64,000 nucleotides of DNA from Kaistia defluvii (GTDB taxonomy: Bacteria; Pseudomonadota; Alphaproteobacteria; Rhizobiales; Kaistiaceae), in NCBI RefSeq assembly GCF_026343955.1, contig NZ_JAPKNI010000001.1, positions 186,001 through 250,000 of the forward strand, read 5' to 3'. The number at the start of each line of letters is the position of its first letter. Within the stretch, counting starts at the first letter, position 1. The translations under genes and the position numbers were made by a program. The notes beneath the pieces are model-generated. The model had not been told where the DNA came from, made no database searches, and saw nothing but the letters and a program-made list of their open reading frames with translations. Shown in pieces: positions 29,826-39,641 of this stretch.

Positions 29826-31286
29826 TCACTCTGCCGCCGCGGCGAGACCCTCGGTCGGCAGGCCGAGCTTGGTGGCGACGCCGATGCCATATTCGGGGTC
29901 GGCGCGATAGAAATGCACCAGCTGCCGGTTGATGATCTCGACCGGAACGCCCTGCATGGCGGCGGCAAGATTACTGAACAGGCGGTCCTTCTGCTCGGCA
30001 TTGAACAGGCGGAACAGGTCGCCCGGCTGCTTGTAGTCGTCATTGCCGATGCGATGGTTGTAGCGGTCCGCATCGCCCTGGATCTTCAGCGGAGGCTCGG
30101 CGACGGCCGGGTCCTGCTTCGGGCCATTGAACGAATTCGGCTCGTAATAGGCGTCGTTGTTGGTCGCCGGCGGGAAGAAGCGCATCGCGCCGTCCTTGTG
30201 GTAGTTGTGCACCGGCACCTTCGGCGCATTGACGGGCAGCGCCTCGTAATGCGTGCCGAGCCGGTAACGGTGGGCGTCCGCATAGGAGAAGATCCGCGCC
30301 TGCAACATCTTGTCCGGCGAGAAGCCGATGCCGGGAACGATGTTGGACGGCGAGAAGGCGACCTGCTCGATCTCCGCGAAATAGTTTTCCGGGTTGCGGT
30401 TCAGCTCGAGAAATCCGAGATCGATCGGCGGATATTCGGCGTGCGGCCACACCTTGGTGAGATCGAACGGATTGTACGAGGTCTTGTCGGCGTCGGTCTC
30501 GGGCATGACCTGGACCTGCACCTTCCAGCGCGGGAACTCATGCTTCTCGATCGCGCCGAACAGGTCTTCCTGCGTCGATTCGCGGGTCTTGCCGACGACG
30601 TCAGCGGCTTCCGCATTGGTCCAGTGTTCGTGGCCCTGCTGCGTCTTGAAGTGGAACTTGACCCAGAAGCGCTCATTGTCGGCGTTGATGAACGAATAGG
30701 TGTGCGAACCGTAGCCGTTCATCTTGCGCACGGAGGTCGGAAGGCCGCGATCCGAGAACAGGATCGTGACCTGGTGCAGGCTCTCGGGCGACAAAGACCA
30801 GAAATCCCACATCGCCGTCGGCGAGCGGAGATTGGTCTTGGGATGGCGCTTCTGCGTGTGGATGAAGTCGGGGAACTTCAGCGGATCGCGGACGAAGAAC
30901 ACCGGCGTGTTGTTGCCGACGAGATCCCAGTTGCCGTCTTCGGTGTAGAATTTGAGGGCGAATCCGCGCACGTCGCGCTCGGCATCGGCGGCGCCGAGTT
31001 CGCCGGCCACCGTCGAGAAGCGGGCGATCATCGGCGTCTGCGCGCCGGGCTGCAGCGCCTTGGCCTTGGTATATTTGGAAATGTCGCCGGTGATGGTCAG
31101 CGTGCCATAGGCGCCCCAGCCCTTGGCATGGACCACGCGCTCCGGGATCCGTTCGCGATTCTGGTGCGCGAGCTTCTCGACCAGCTGCCAATCCTGCAGG
31201 AGGACCGGTCCGCGCTCGCCCGCCGTCAGGGAATTCTGGTTGTCCGCGACCGGCGCGCCGGCCGTTGTCGTCAGTTTGTCTGTCAT
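29826..31286 (-). CDS. katA: Monofunctional heme catalase (small-subunit clade)
   Basis: Decomposes hydrogen peroxide in the cytoplasm. The 486 residues match small-subunit catalases. Catalytic histidine is in [13 protein letters not shown] near residue 55, the asparagine in [11 protein letters not shown], and the proximal heme tyrosine in [14 protein letters not shown] near residue 338. Start at 31286: GGAGGG lies four bases before the ATG; the earlier TTG is rejected. It is divergent from oxyR, separated by 155 bases with an inverted repeat. Confidence 0.97.
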   Translation of the reverse strand: MTDKLTTTAGAPVADNQNSLTAGERGPVLLQDWQLVEKLAHQNRERIPERVVHAKGWGAYGTLTITGDISKYTKAKALQPGAQTPMIARFSTVAGELGAADAERDVRGFALKFYTEDGNWDLVGNNTPVFFVRDPLKFPDFIHTQKRHPKTNLRSPTAMWDFWSLSPESLHQVTILFSDRGLPTSVRKMNGYGSHTYSFINADNERFWVKFHFKTQQGHEHWTNAEAADVVGKTRESTQEDLFGAIEKHEFPRWKVQVQVMPETDADKTSYNPFDLTKVWPHAEYPPIDLGFLELNRNPENYFAEIEQVAFSPSNIVPGIGFSPDKMLQARIFSYADAHRYRLGTHYEALPVNAPKVPVHNYHKDGAMRFFPPATNNDAYYEPNSFNGPKQDPAVAEPPLKIQGDADRYNHRIGNDDYKQPGDLFRLFNAEQKDRLFSNLAAAMQGVPVEIINRQLVHFYRADPEYGIGVATKLGLPTEGLAAAAE

Positions 31287-31387
31287 GGCGCCCTCCAAGG
31301 GTATTCGGCGACATTCGAGCCGCCTTCGACATGGCCGTAAGATGCCACGCGATTAGACCGGTTCCAAATCATATTGAATGCGACTAT

Positions 31388-31406
31388 CGATAAGAATAAC
31401 TTATCG
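31388..31406. promoter_or_regulatory. Candidate OxyR site between katA and oxyR
   Basis: CGATAAG-AATAA-CTTATCG is a perfect inverted repeat. Read as ATAA-N7-TTAT it resembles one half of the OxyR consensus ATAG-N7-CTAT. It lies between the divergent catalase and oxyR start codons, where OxyR would be expected to control both. Confidence 0.55.
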
Positions 31407-31441
31407 GCCATGATCTACATCAATTCCAAACGGCAAAAATC

Positions 31442-32386
31442 GTGATCACGCTTCGCCAGCTGCGCTATTTCGAGGCCGTCGCGCGCCACCTGCATTTCGG
31501 CAGGGCGGCGGCCGAATGCGCCGTGACCCAGCCTGCCCTGTCGCAGCAGATCGGCGAGCTCGAGGCGACGCTCGGCGTGCCGCTGCTGGAGCGTGGCTCA
31601 CGCCGCATCGCGGTGACGCCGAAAGGCGAGGAAGTGGCGCGACGGGCGCTTCGCATCCTGGGCGAGGTGCGCGACCTGATGGACTACGCCCGCCATGGCG
31701 GCGGCTTGCTGTCCGGTCCGTTGCGCATCGGCGTGATCCCCTCGATCGCCCCCTATCTGCTGCCGAAAGCATTGCCGCTCGTGCAGCACACCTATCCCGC
31801 GCTGGAACTGCAGCTGCGCGAGACGCATACCAGCGCGCTGATCGACGAACTGGCCCAGGGCAAGCTCGACGTCGTGCTGATGGCCCTGCCGGCAGCGGAT
31901 TCGAGCTTCGAAAGCCTGCCGCTCTTCATCGATCGTTTCCTGCTCGCGGCCAAGGCGGGAACGCCCACTTCCGTCGCCGCCTTCAGCAGCCCCGACATGA
32001 TCCCGCCCGACCGGTTGCTGCTGCTGGAGGAAGGCCACTGCCTGCGCGACCAGGCGCTGACCTATTGCCGCATTCCACGCTCAGAGAAGATGAATGGCTT
32101 TGGCGCCGCCAGCCTCTCCACCATCATGCAGATGGTGGCGAACGGCTATGGCGTGACCCTGCTGCCCGAGATGTGCGTGCCGGTCGAAGCGCGCGACGAG
32201 CGCATCGCGCTATCGCGCTTCCGCGCGCCCGAGCCGCAGCGCGAGATCGGGCTGGTCTGGCGACGGTCCTCGCCGCGCCGCGACGACTTCGAAGCGCTCG
32301 GCCGCCTGCTGGTACTGGCCGCCGGCGCCACGGCGCCCACCGTCGACGCCCCGGCGAGGCCGGTGCCAGCCTTGGCCGTCTCCTGA
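31442..32386 (+). CDS. oxyR: Hydrogen-peroxide sensor OxyR (LysR family)
   Basis: LysR-type activator of peroxide defence, 314 residues. The N-terminal winged helix is LRQLRYFEAVARHLHFGRAA with the recognition helix in TQPALSQQIGELE. The redox pair is conserved: C200 in EEGHCLRDQA and C209 in LTYCR, corresponding to C199/C208 of E. coli OxyR, which form the activating disulfide. The start is GTG at 31442 with no strong ribosome site. The divergent catalase is the likely main target. Confidence 0.93.
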   Translation: MITLRQLRYFEAVARHLHFGRAAAECAVTQPALSQQIGELEATLGVPLLERGSRRIAVTPKGEEVARRALRILGEVRDLMDYARHGGGLLSGPLRIGVIPSIAPYLLPKALPLVQHTYPALELQLRETHTSALIDELAQGKLDVVLMALPAADSSFESLPLFIDRFLLAAKAGTPTSVAAFSSPDMIPPDRLLLLEEGHCLRDQALTYCRIPRSEKMNGFGAASLSTIMQMVANGYGVTLLPEMCVPVEARDERIALSRFRAPEPQREIGLVWRRSSPRRDDFEALGRLLVLAAGATAPTVDAPARPVPALAVS

Positions 32387-32460
32387 CGAACGGAGACGGT
32401 GCTGGCAACCGGATCCCGGGAACCTCGTTGCATTCGTGTCCAAACCGGAAAGGGAAGACC

Positions 32461-32757
32461 ATGCGATACACGCTGCTCGCCGCCGCCACCCTCGCCGCCC
32501 TGGCCATCGCAGGTCCGGCCCAAGCCAGGATCCCCCTGGTCAACGCCACCTGCCCTGGGAATATCGAGGTCCACGCCGACGAGGGCGGCCCGATCTACAT
32601 CAACGGCAAGGAAGGCAAGCTCAAGAAGTTCAACGACAACTACTTCGAGGCCAAGGGAGGCGGGGTGACCATCTCGCTGGCCATCAACCCGGATGGCACG
32701 GCGAGCGTGTCCTACACGGGCAAACACGGCGCCAACGGCGTCTGCACCGTGAAGTAG
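32461..32757 (+). CDS. Small exported protein of unknown function
   Basis: 98 residues with a clear signal peptide (MRYTLL, Ala/Leu core, cleavage near PAQA-RI). The mature part has two cysteines (NATCPGNIEV and NGVCTVK, the second almost at the end) that may form a disulfide, and a Gly/Lys-rich beta-like middle (YINGKEGKLKKFNDNYFEAK). A purine-rich AAAGGGAAG precedes the ATG. No family is recognised. It follows oxyR by 74 bases on the same strand; co-transcription is possible but not shown. Confidence 0.75.
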   Translation: MRYTLLAAATLAALAIAGPAQARIPLVNATCPGNIEVHADEGGPIYINGKEGKLKKFNDNYFEAKGGGVTISLAINPDGTASVSYTGKHGANGVCTVK

Positions 32758-32809
32758 CCCCCGGCTTCCGAGCCCTGTCGGGCCTGCCGGCCGCCTCGGT
32801 CGCGGCCCT

Positions 32810-33589
32810 TCAGGCCTTGACCGCGACCAGGAACAGGCGCGGGAAGCGCAACAGCACGCGTCCATCCGACATCGGCGGATAGCAGGCCGCGATCCGCTCC
32901 AGATAGGCTTCGAGGAACGCCTCGCGCAGGTCCGGCTGGATCGGCTCGAGATAGGGGCGCAGCCCCGTGCCCTTGACCCATTCCACGATCGCCGCCGCAT
33001 CGGCGAGCGGGTGGTTGTAGATCGTGTGCCAGACATCGAGACGAGCGGATTTCGGGCCGAGCGCCTCGAAATATCCGGCCGGCGACGGCAACATCGGCCG
33101 GCGGATGGCGCGATTGACAAAGGCGCTGGCCCACGCCCCGGAATGCGCCACCTCTTCCATCAGCATATGCGTGGGTTCGCCGAGATTGTCCGGCATCTGC
33201 ACGGCCAGCACGCCGCCCGGCTTCAGGCTGTCCATCAGGCGGACCAGCACGGCGAGATGCTCGGGAACCCACTGGAACACCGCATTGGCGAACAGCAGGT
33301 CGACCGGTTCGGCCGGCGCCCAGTTCGCTATGTCGGCTTCAAGGAAGGTGACGCGTGGCAGACGCCTGCGCGCCGCAACCAGCATGTCCGGAGCCGAATC
33401 GATGCCGGTGATCGTGGCGCCGGGAAAGCGCTCTGCCAGAAGCTCCGTCGAATTGCCGGGGCCGCAGCCGAGATCGACCACCGACCTGGCCGTGGCCAGG
33501 GGAACCTGCGCCAGCAGGTCGCGGGCCGGGCGCGTGCGCTCGTCCTCGAACTTCACATACTGGCTCGCCGACCACGCCAGCTGATTCAT
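32810..33589 (-). CDS. tam: Trans-aconitate 2-methyltransferase
   Basis: Class I SAM methyltransferase that esterifies trans-aconitate, a spontaneous inhibitor of aconitase. It is close to E. coli Tam over its length: W-x-xx-YxxF-E-R-RPA at the N terminus, [14 protein letters not shown] for SAM binding, [25 protein letters not shown], and [11 protein letters not shown] followed by EPTHMLM. The 259 residues match the family. It is a single gene in an otherwise unrelated neighbourhood. Confidence 0.92.
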   Translation of the reverse strand: MNQLAWSASQYVKFEDERTRPARDLLAQVPLATARSVVDLGCGPGNSTELLAERFPGATITGIDSAPDMLVAARRRLPRVTFLEADIANWAPAEPVDLLFANAVFQWVPEHLAVLVRLMDSLKPGGVLAVQMPDNLGEPTHMLMEEVAHSGAWASAFVNRAIRRPMLPSPAGYFEALGPKSARLDVWHTIYNHPLADAAAIVEWVKGTGLRPYLEPIQPDLREAFLEAYLERIAACYPPMSDGRVLLRFPRLFLVAVKA

Positions 33590-33769
33590 GATGGCCCCCT
33601 TCGTTCATTTCCCGCGCCGCAGCCCAACTCCTTAAGCCCGCCTGCGTTCCGCGGATAGGACATAGGCTTTCGCCCCCCGTCGCATAGCCGCGCGGCCGGA
33701 CAATCGGATGACAGTCTCCCCTGCCTGCCCCCTTCCGGTTCGAAGGCCGGCCGTGGCGGCGATCGATGC

Positions 33770-33785
33770 TGTGATGGGCATCACA
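33770..33785. promoter_or_regulatory. Perfect CRP-type palindrome
   Basis: TGTGA-TGGGCA-TCACA matches the CRP-family consensus exactly. It lies 181 bases upstream of tam and about 375 bases upstream of the kinase-like gene. Which transcript it serves is unclear. Confidence 0.5.
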
Positions 33786-33897
33786 GACAGGGGCAGGGCC
33801 GGATGACAATCTCCCATCAGGTCAAAGCCAAGGGAACACCCCCTGGCACGACGCAGAGATACCGGAACCCTTAGCCCCTCAACCGGGCCAAGGAAGG

Positions 33898-33945
33898 GCG
33901 AACGGCCCTGCCCCTGCCCCCCTAGACCCAGGCAGGGCCGTTCGC
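33898..33945. repeat. Perfect 15-base inverted repeat, 18-base loop
   Basis: The arms pair without mismatch. No T-run follows on either strand, so a simple Rho-independent terminator is unlikely. It may be a cruciform, an RNA hairpin or a protein-binding site. Confidence 0.7.
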
Positions 33946-34160
33946 CGAAAGCATCGCCCGTTTGACGGGCCAACCGCCATACCGGCAGGGCCGGTGGGGC
34001 GGCGGACGGTTCCTGGCCCGCTGCGCCGCAGAGCGCGGGCCGGGGCCGTCCGCTGTTATTCCGCAAGGGGCGGTTGCGGCCCGGGCAAGCAGCGATTTGC
34101 AGTGCGTCACGCCCTGTCTTCGGCAGCGCAGCAACACATTCGATCGACATTGCCGCGAAA

Positions 34161-34880
34161 ATGGCTACGACCGTTGCGATGAACGATCGATGCCCTCCCC
34201 TGCCGCCGGCCCTTCTGGACTATCTCGCCGCCGTGGAGCCGGGTCGAACCGTGCTGCATCGGCATGATGCCCAGGACGGGGCGCAATCGGTCAGTTGCTC
34301 GGCCAGCCCGGCCGCCGCTAAGATCGCCTATTTCCACGATCCCCGGACGTCGAATCTCTACGAGATCCACTTCGACCAGCATTCCAGCTCGACGGTTCGC
34401 ATCGACCTCAACCGGCTGGAAGTGCACAAGAAGCTCGCCCGCTTCATCGAGCACGGCATCGAGGGCCGGGAAATCCGCTGGCTCACCGCCATGGCGCCGA
34501 CCGGCGTCGTGCCGAAGCTGCTGGGGCATATTCCGGGCCTGCTGCGCATGGACTATGTCGGCGAGCCGACACGCCACTACAACCTGCCGGCCGACTGGCG
34601 CGAGCAGGCCGAGACGATCCTGGCGGCGCTGACCTCGGTCGGCTGCTGCCACAACGACATCAAGTGCGACAACCTGATGGTGCGCGACGGGCGCCTGACC
34701 CTGGTCGATTTCGGCTGGGCGACGGCCAAGGGCGATCCGATCCCGCCGCACTGGCCGCAAGGCATCGGCCGCCAGCACCGGCTCGCCATCCACCGCTTCG
34801 ACGACCGCCACGCCATCTTCGCGGCGCTGGAGTCCGCCGAGCGCGACGAGGTCGACCGCTCGATCGTGCTGCCGGCCTGA
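34161..34880 (+). CDS. Protein-kinase-fold protein (LPS-kinase/APH-like)
   Basis: 239 residues with a clear kinase C-lobe: HNDIKCDNLMV is the catalytic loop (HxDxxxxN) and LVDFGWAT is the magnesium-binding DFG motif. The N-lobe is degenerate; RIDLNRLEVHKKLARF may hold the lysine/glutamate pair. The family resembles lipopolysaccharide kinases (KdkA/WaaP) and aminoglycoside-phosphotransferase-like kinases, not eukaryotic Ser/Thr kinases. Start is uncertain: ATG at 34161 or 34179, neither with a good ribosome site. The longer frame starting 34074 runs into the structured gap. Substrate unknown. Confidence 0.7.
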   Translation: MATTVAMNDRCPPLPPALLDYLAAVEPGRTVLHRHDAQDGAQSVSCSASPAAAKIAYFHDPRTSNLYEIHFDQHSSSTVRIDLNRLEVHKKLARFIEHGIEGREIRWLTAMAPTGVVPKLLGHIPGLLRMDYVGEPTRHYNLPADWREQAETILAALTSVGCCHNDIKCDNLMVRDGRLTLVDFGWATAKGDPIPPHWPQGIGRQHRLAIHRFDDRHAIFAALESAERDEVDRSIVLPA

Positions 34881-34884
34881 GGTC

Positions 34885-35589
34885 TCAGCCTTGGGCGAGC
34901 GCCCGCTCCACCGCCGCCTCGGCGTGGATCGTGGTCGTGTCGTAGAGCGGCACGGGGCTGTCCTCGGCCCCGACCAGAAGCATGATCTCGGTGCAGCCGA
35001 GGATGATCGCCTCGGCGCCGCGCTCGGCCAGCCGGGCCATCACGGCGCGATAGGCCTCGCGCGACGACGGCTTGACGCGCCCCTGCACCAGCTCCTCATA
35101 GATGATGCGATGCACCGCGGCACGGTCGGCCTCGTCGGGCACGAGAACCTCCAGGCCATGCTCGCTGGCAAGCCGGCCCTTGTAGAAATCCTGCTCCATG
35201 GTGAAGGCGGTGCCGAGCAGGCCGACGCGGGTGAGGCCCGCCGCCCGGATCCGCTCCGCGGTCGGGTCGGCGATGTGCAGCAGCGGAATATCGATCGCCG
35301 CCTGCACGTCAGCCGCCATGCGGTGCATGGTGTTGGACGCGATCAGCACGAAATCGGCGCCGCCGCGTTCGAGCCGGCGGGCGGCGTCGATCATCAACCT
35401 TGTCGCCTCGTCCCAGCGCCCGACATGCTGCAGCGCCTCGATCTCGGCGAAATCGAACGACCACATCAGGATGCGGGCCGAATGCAGGCCGCCGAGCCGG
35501 TCGCGCACCGCCTCGTTGAGGATGCGGTAATATTCGGCCGAGCTTTCCCAGCTCAGGCCGCCGATCAGTCCGATCACCTTTTGCACCAT
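34885..35589 (-). CDS. Aspartate/glutamate racemase family protein
   Basis: Two-base-mechanism amino-acid racemase fold, 234 residues, with GLIGGLSWESSAEYY at the N terminus. The family normally uses two cysteines. Here the second is present (ILGCTEI at about residue 193), but the first position is serine (IASNTMH near residue 83). In E. coli L-Asp/Glu-specific racemase the same position is threonine, so an asymmetric or L-only activity is plausible. The ATG at 35589 has GGGAG five bases upstream. It converges on the kinase-like gene, with only four bases between stops. Confidence 0.85.
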   Translation of the reverse strand: MVQKVIGLIGGLSWESSAEYYRILNEAVRDRLGGLHSARILMWSFDFAEIEALQHVGRWDEATRLMIDAARRLERGGADFVLIASNTMHRMAADVQAAIDIPLLHIADPTAERIRAAGLTRVGLLGTAFTMEQDFYKGRLASEHGLEVLVPDEADRAAVHRIIYEELVQGRVKPSSREAYRAVMARLAERGAEAIILGCTEIMLLVGAEDSPVPLYDTTTIHAEAAVERALAQG

Positions 35590-35623
35590 GCCGCATCTCC
35601 CGAGGCCCGTTTCCGGGCCGCCC

Positions 35624-35676
35624 AAAAGGAAACGGGCGGATCCGCCTATCCGAAAGGATAGGACCGACCCGCCCGT
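35624..35676 (-). terminator. Rho-independent terminator of ettA
   Basis: On the minus strand ACGGGCGG pairs with CCGCCCGT around an inner CCTATCC-TTTC-GGATAGG stem, followed by TTCCTTTT. It starts about 20 bases after the ettA stop and isolates it from the racemase gene. Confidence 0.85.
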
Positions 35677-35697
35677 ATCAACCAGACGCCGAAGCGA

Positions 35698-37350
<1,653 letters not shown>

Positions 37351-37515
37351 AAATTCGCTCCGAAGGCCCTCTTCGCCAAAGAGGCAGGATGTAGGGATTA
37401 GGTTGCCGCTCTTCTAGTCGATGCGCTGCCAAGGGGCAACGCGCGTGACGCCGCGCCCGGATAGTGGACGCCGGACTGGCGCCATCCCGAGGCACCGGAA
37501 GGCGGGGTTGAAAAA

Positions 37516-38940
37516 CTAGATCGCCGCCGGGTAGGCGACTTCGCCGCCAAGGGAAGCGACGGGCGCCGGCCCGAAGGCGGCGCCCGCGCCGTCCGAGGCA
37601 GGGAGTTGCTCCATCAGCGCCAGCAGGCCGGCCGCGAACTCGGCTTCGGACGTCGGACGATAGCGCGCCGCGATCGCCGATCGCAGGGTCGCCAGCCATT
37701 CGTCGTCGGTCGCCGCCCGCTCGACCGCCGCGATCCAGCCTTCGAGATCGCGCGCCGGGATGACCGGCATCAGGCCCTGCGTCGCCTCCGCGAGGGCCGG
37801 CGCATCGGAAATCAGAACCGGCAGGCCGAAATCAAGGCACTCGGCCGCGCCGAGGCCCCAGCCTTCGGCGAGCGAGGGGAACACGCCGAACCGGGCGTTC
37901 TGATACAGCCACGCCAATTGGGGATCGCTGATGCCGGAGAGGAACGACACCTTGGCCGACAGTTCGGGATGCTCGGCCAGATACTGCTCGACCTCCTCCA
38001 CCATCCAGCCCCAACGGCCACAGAGGACGAGTTGCGGCATGCGGTCGCCGAGCAGCGGCATCAGGCGTTCCCAGGCCCGCAGAAGCGTGATGTGGTTTTT
38101 GCGGATCTCGATCGTCGAGCAATAGATGGCAAAACTCGCGCCGACCAGCGCTTCCACCGGCTCGGGCGCGCGCCCTGCCAGCCCCTCGCGCAGGAACGAA
38201 CCCAGCGGGTTGACGGAGACCTTCGGCCGGCGCTCCCCCTCCAGGCCCGCCCGGGTCGTCCGGGCCGAATATTCCGAGACGCAGACTAGCTGGCTGCACC
38301 ATGCCTGCATCCACCGGAAGTCGCGGGCGAAGGACGTGGCATGCCCCTTGTGCACCAGATCGGGCATGTCGAGCGGGATCGTGTCATGCAGGATCGCGGA
38401 AACCTTCGCCCGCACCTCGGTCGAACGGTGTCCGGCAATCGAATGCAGCCCGGTATTCGACAGGAAGCACAGCGCGTCGGGATCGGACAGCGGATCCGCG
38501 CCGGGACCGCCCCTCGCGGTGCGGGCCGCGAAGACGAGCTTGCAAATCCGGATGCCGAGTTTCGCAAGCTCGAACGGCAGGCCGGAGCGGCTCGATCGAT
38601 TGGCCAGATAGGCGGCCGACACGCGATCCAGCTCGCGCCCGGCCGAGCCGCCGCTGGCCTGGATCACGCGATAGACGGTCTTGACCCGGCTCGGGAACGA
38701 CGCGTCGCCGACGCCTTCGATGAAGGGGATGCGGCGCTCGACCAGGGTTTCGAGATAGCGCAGTTCCACCGCCGTCAGCATCCGCGCCTTGCCGCTGTTC
38801 TCGACCATGTAGAACACGACGTCGAGGTCCTTGCGGCGCAGCACCTGGCGGATCAGCGCGCTCTCGACGCGCGGAATGCCCACCGGGGGATGCGGCCCCC
38901 ACCGCAGGGGCTGGGTCGCGTCGAAATAGAACTTGGGCAT
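37516..38940 (-). CDS. Glycosyltransferase, GT4-like
   Basis: Nucleotide-sugar glycosyltransferase of GT-B fold, 474 residues. The C-terminal donor domain has STIEIRKNHITLLRAW, VLCGRWGW, VSFLSGISDPQLAWLY and FPSLAEGWGLGAAECLDFG, where the E-x7-E motif of GT4 is visible. The N-terminal acceptor half starts FYFDATQPLRWG and shows little conservation. No signal peptide or membrane segment is seen, so it acts in the cytoplasm or at the inner membrane face. It stands alone; no capsule or LPS genes flank it, so the product cannot be named. Confidence 0.85.
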   Translation of the reverse strand: MPKFYFDATQPLRWGPHPPVGIPRVESALIRQVLRRKDLDVVFYMVENSGKARMLTAVELRYLETLVERRIPFIEGVGDASFPSRVKTVYRVIQASGGSAGRELDRVSAAYLANRSSRSGLPFELAKLGIRICKLVFAARTARGGPGADPLSDPDALCFLSNTGLHSIAGHRSTEVRAKVSAILHDTIPLDMPDLVHKGHATSFARDFRWMQAWCSQLVCVSEYSARTTRAGLEGERRPKVSVNPLGSFLREGLAGRAPEPVEALVGASFAIYCSTIEIRKNHITLLRAWERLMPLLGDRMPQLVLCGRWGWMVEEVEQYLAEHPELSAKVSFLSGISDPQLAWLYQNARFGVFPSLAEGWGLGAAECLDFGLPVLISDAPALAEATQGLMPVIPARDLEGWIAAVERAATDDEWLATLRSAIAARYRPTSEAEFAAGLLALMEQLPASDGAGAAFGPAPVASLGGEVAYPAAI

Positions 38941-39135
38941 CAGGGGCGCATCCCAGCGGCAGACGGAAGATGGTGACGAGAATCATCATCGCCGACAATT
39001 CAGTCGATAGTTTGATCGGGGCGAAATGCCTGCATGCGGCCCCCCGTTGTCAACGGGCGGCCCGATCCACCGCCCGATCGTCCACGTCTCCGTGCCCGGC
39101 AGAGCCTCTCGACAAATCGTAAGGCACGCCATATA

Positions 39136-39149
39136 TGTATCTTAATACA
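39136..39149. promoter_or_regulatory. Candidate MarR operator
   Basis: TGTAT-CTTA-ATACA, an inverted repeat in an AT-rich stretch just upstream of the regulator gene. It overlaps the first possible ATG of that frame (39135), which argues for a downstream start codon and for autorepression. Confidence 0.5.
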
Positions 39150-39167
39150 ATGTACGAGGCGACTGTT

Positions 39168-39641
39168 ATGGTAAGCTATGAAAATCGGCCCAAGACGTTC
39201 CTGGGGCGGCTATCGCAGGCGAGCCGCGCCATGCGCACCTGTTTCGATGCCGAATTGAAGACGCTCGACCTGACGCTGTCGCGCGGCCGGCTGATGCTGC
39301 ACCTGGTGTCGGCGTCGCATGTCGTCACCCAGTCGGAGCTCACCGACGTGCTGGAAGTCGAGCATCCCACCATCGTGCGACTGCTCGATGGTCTCGAACA
39401 GTCGGGTCACGTCCAGCGCCAGCCGCTGCCGGGCGACCGCCGCGCCAAGGCGGTGGTCCTGACGGCGGAGGGCCAGGCCGTCGGCGAGCGCGTTCTGCGC
39501 ATGACCGATACGCTGAGCGAGCACCTGCTGGAGGGAATTCCGCCTGAGGACATCGACGTGGCGGAACGGGTTTTGATGGCTCTGTCCGACAATCTCGGCC
39601 GGGCGCTCGCCAGGGAAACGGAAGCCGAGCCGATATCATGA
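39168..39641 (+). CDS. MarR-family regulator of the efflux operon
   Basis: Winged-helix repressor, 157 residues from the ATG at 39168 (MVSYENRPKTFL), which has GAGG eight bases upstream. In-frame ATGs at 39150 and 39135 exist but the latter lies in a palindrome. The DNA-binding part is VVTQSELTDVLEVEHPTIVRLLDGLEQ, followed by the wing QPLPGDRRAKAVVLT. The stop overlaps the MFS pump ATG by four bases, so regulator, pump and adaptor form one operon, as with mprA-emrAB. Its ligand is probably a hydrophobic or phenolic compound exported by the pump. Confidence 0.9.
   Translation: MVSYENRPKTFLGRLSQASRAMRTCFDAELKTLDLTLSRGRLMLHLVSASHVVTQSELTDVLEVEHPTIVRLLDGLEQSGHVQRQPLPGDRRAKAVVLTAEGQAVGERVLRMTDTLSEHLLEGIPPEDIDVAERVLMALSDNLGRALARETEAEPIS

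Larger units (their letters stand above)
33590..34160. other. GC-rich gap dense in inverted and direct repeats; candidate structured RNA
   Basis: 570 bases between divergent genes with no credible coding frame. It contains a perfect 15-base inverted repeat GCGAACGGCCCTGCC / GGCAGGGCCGTTCGC at 33898-33945 with an 18-base loop, ACCGGC-AGG-GCCGGT near 33979, and a nested stem GCGGACGG...GGCCCGC / GCGGGCC...CCGTCCGC at about 33998-34052. The word CGGATGACA-R-TCTCCC occurs twice (near 33706 and 33802). A perfect TGTGA-N6-TCACA site lies at 33770-33785. The density of long stems is unlike other gaps here. Confidence 0.5.

Noticed and set aside
33632-34150. A 172-residue minus-strand frame in the structured gap
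   Set aside because: Crosses perfect inverted repeats, has no ribosome site and no family resemblance.
37360-37400. CCTCTTCGCCAAAGAGG hairpin upstream of ettA as an attenuator
   Set aside because: Short stem, no T-run and no leader peptide; too weak to support.
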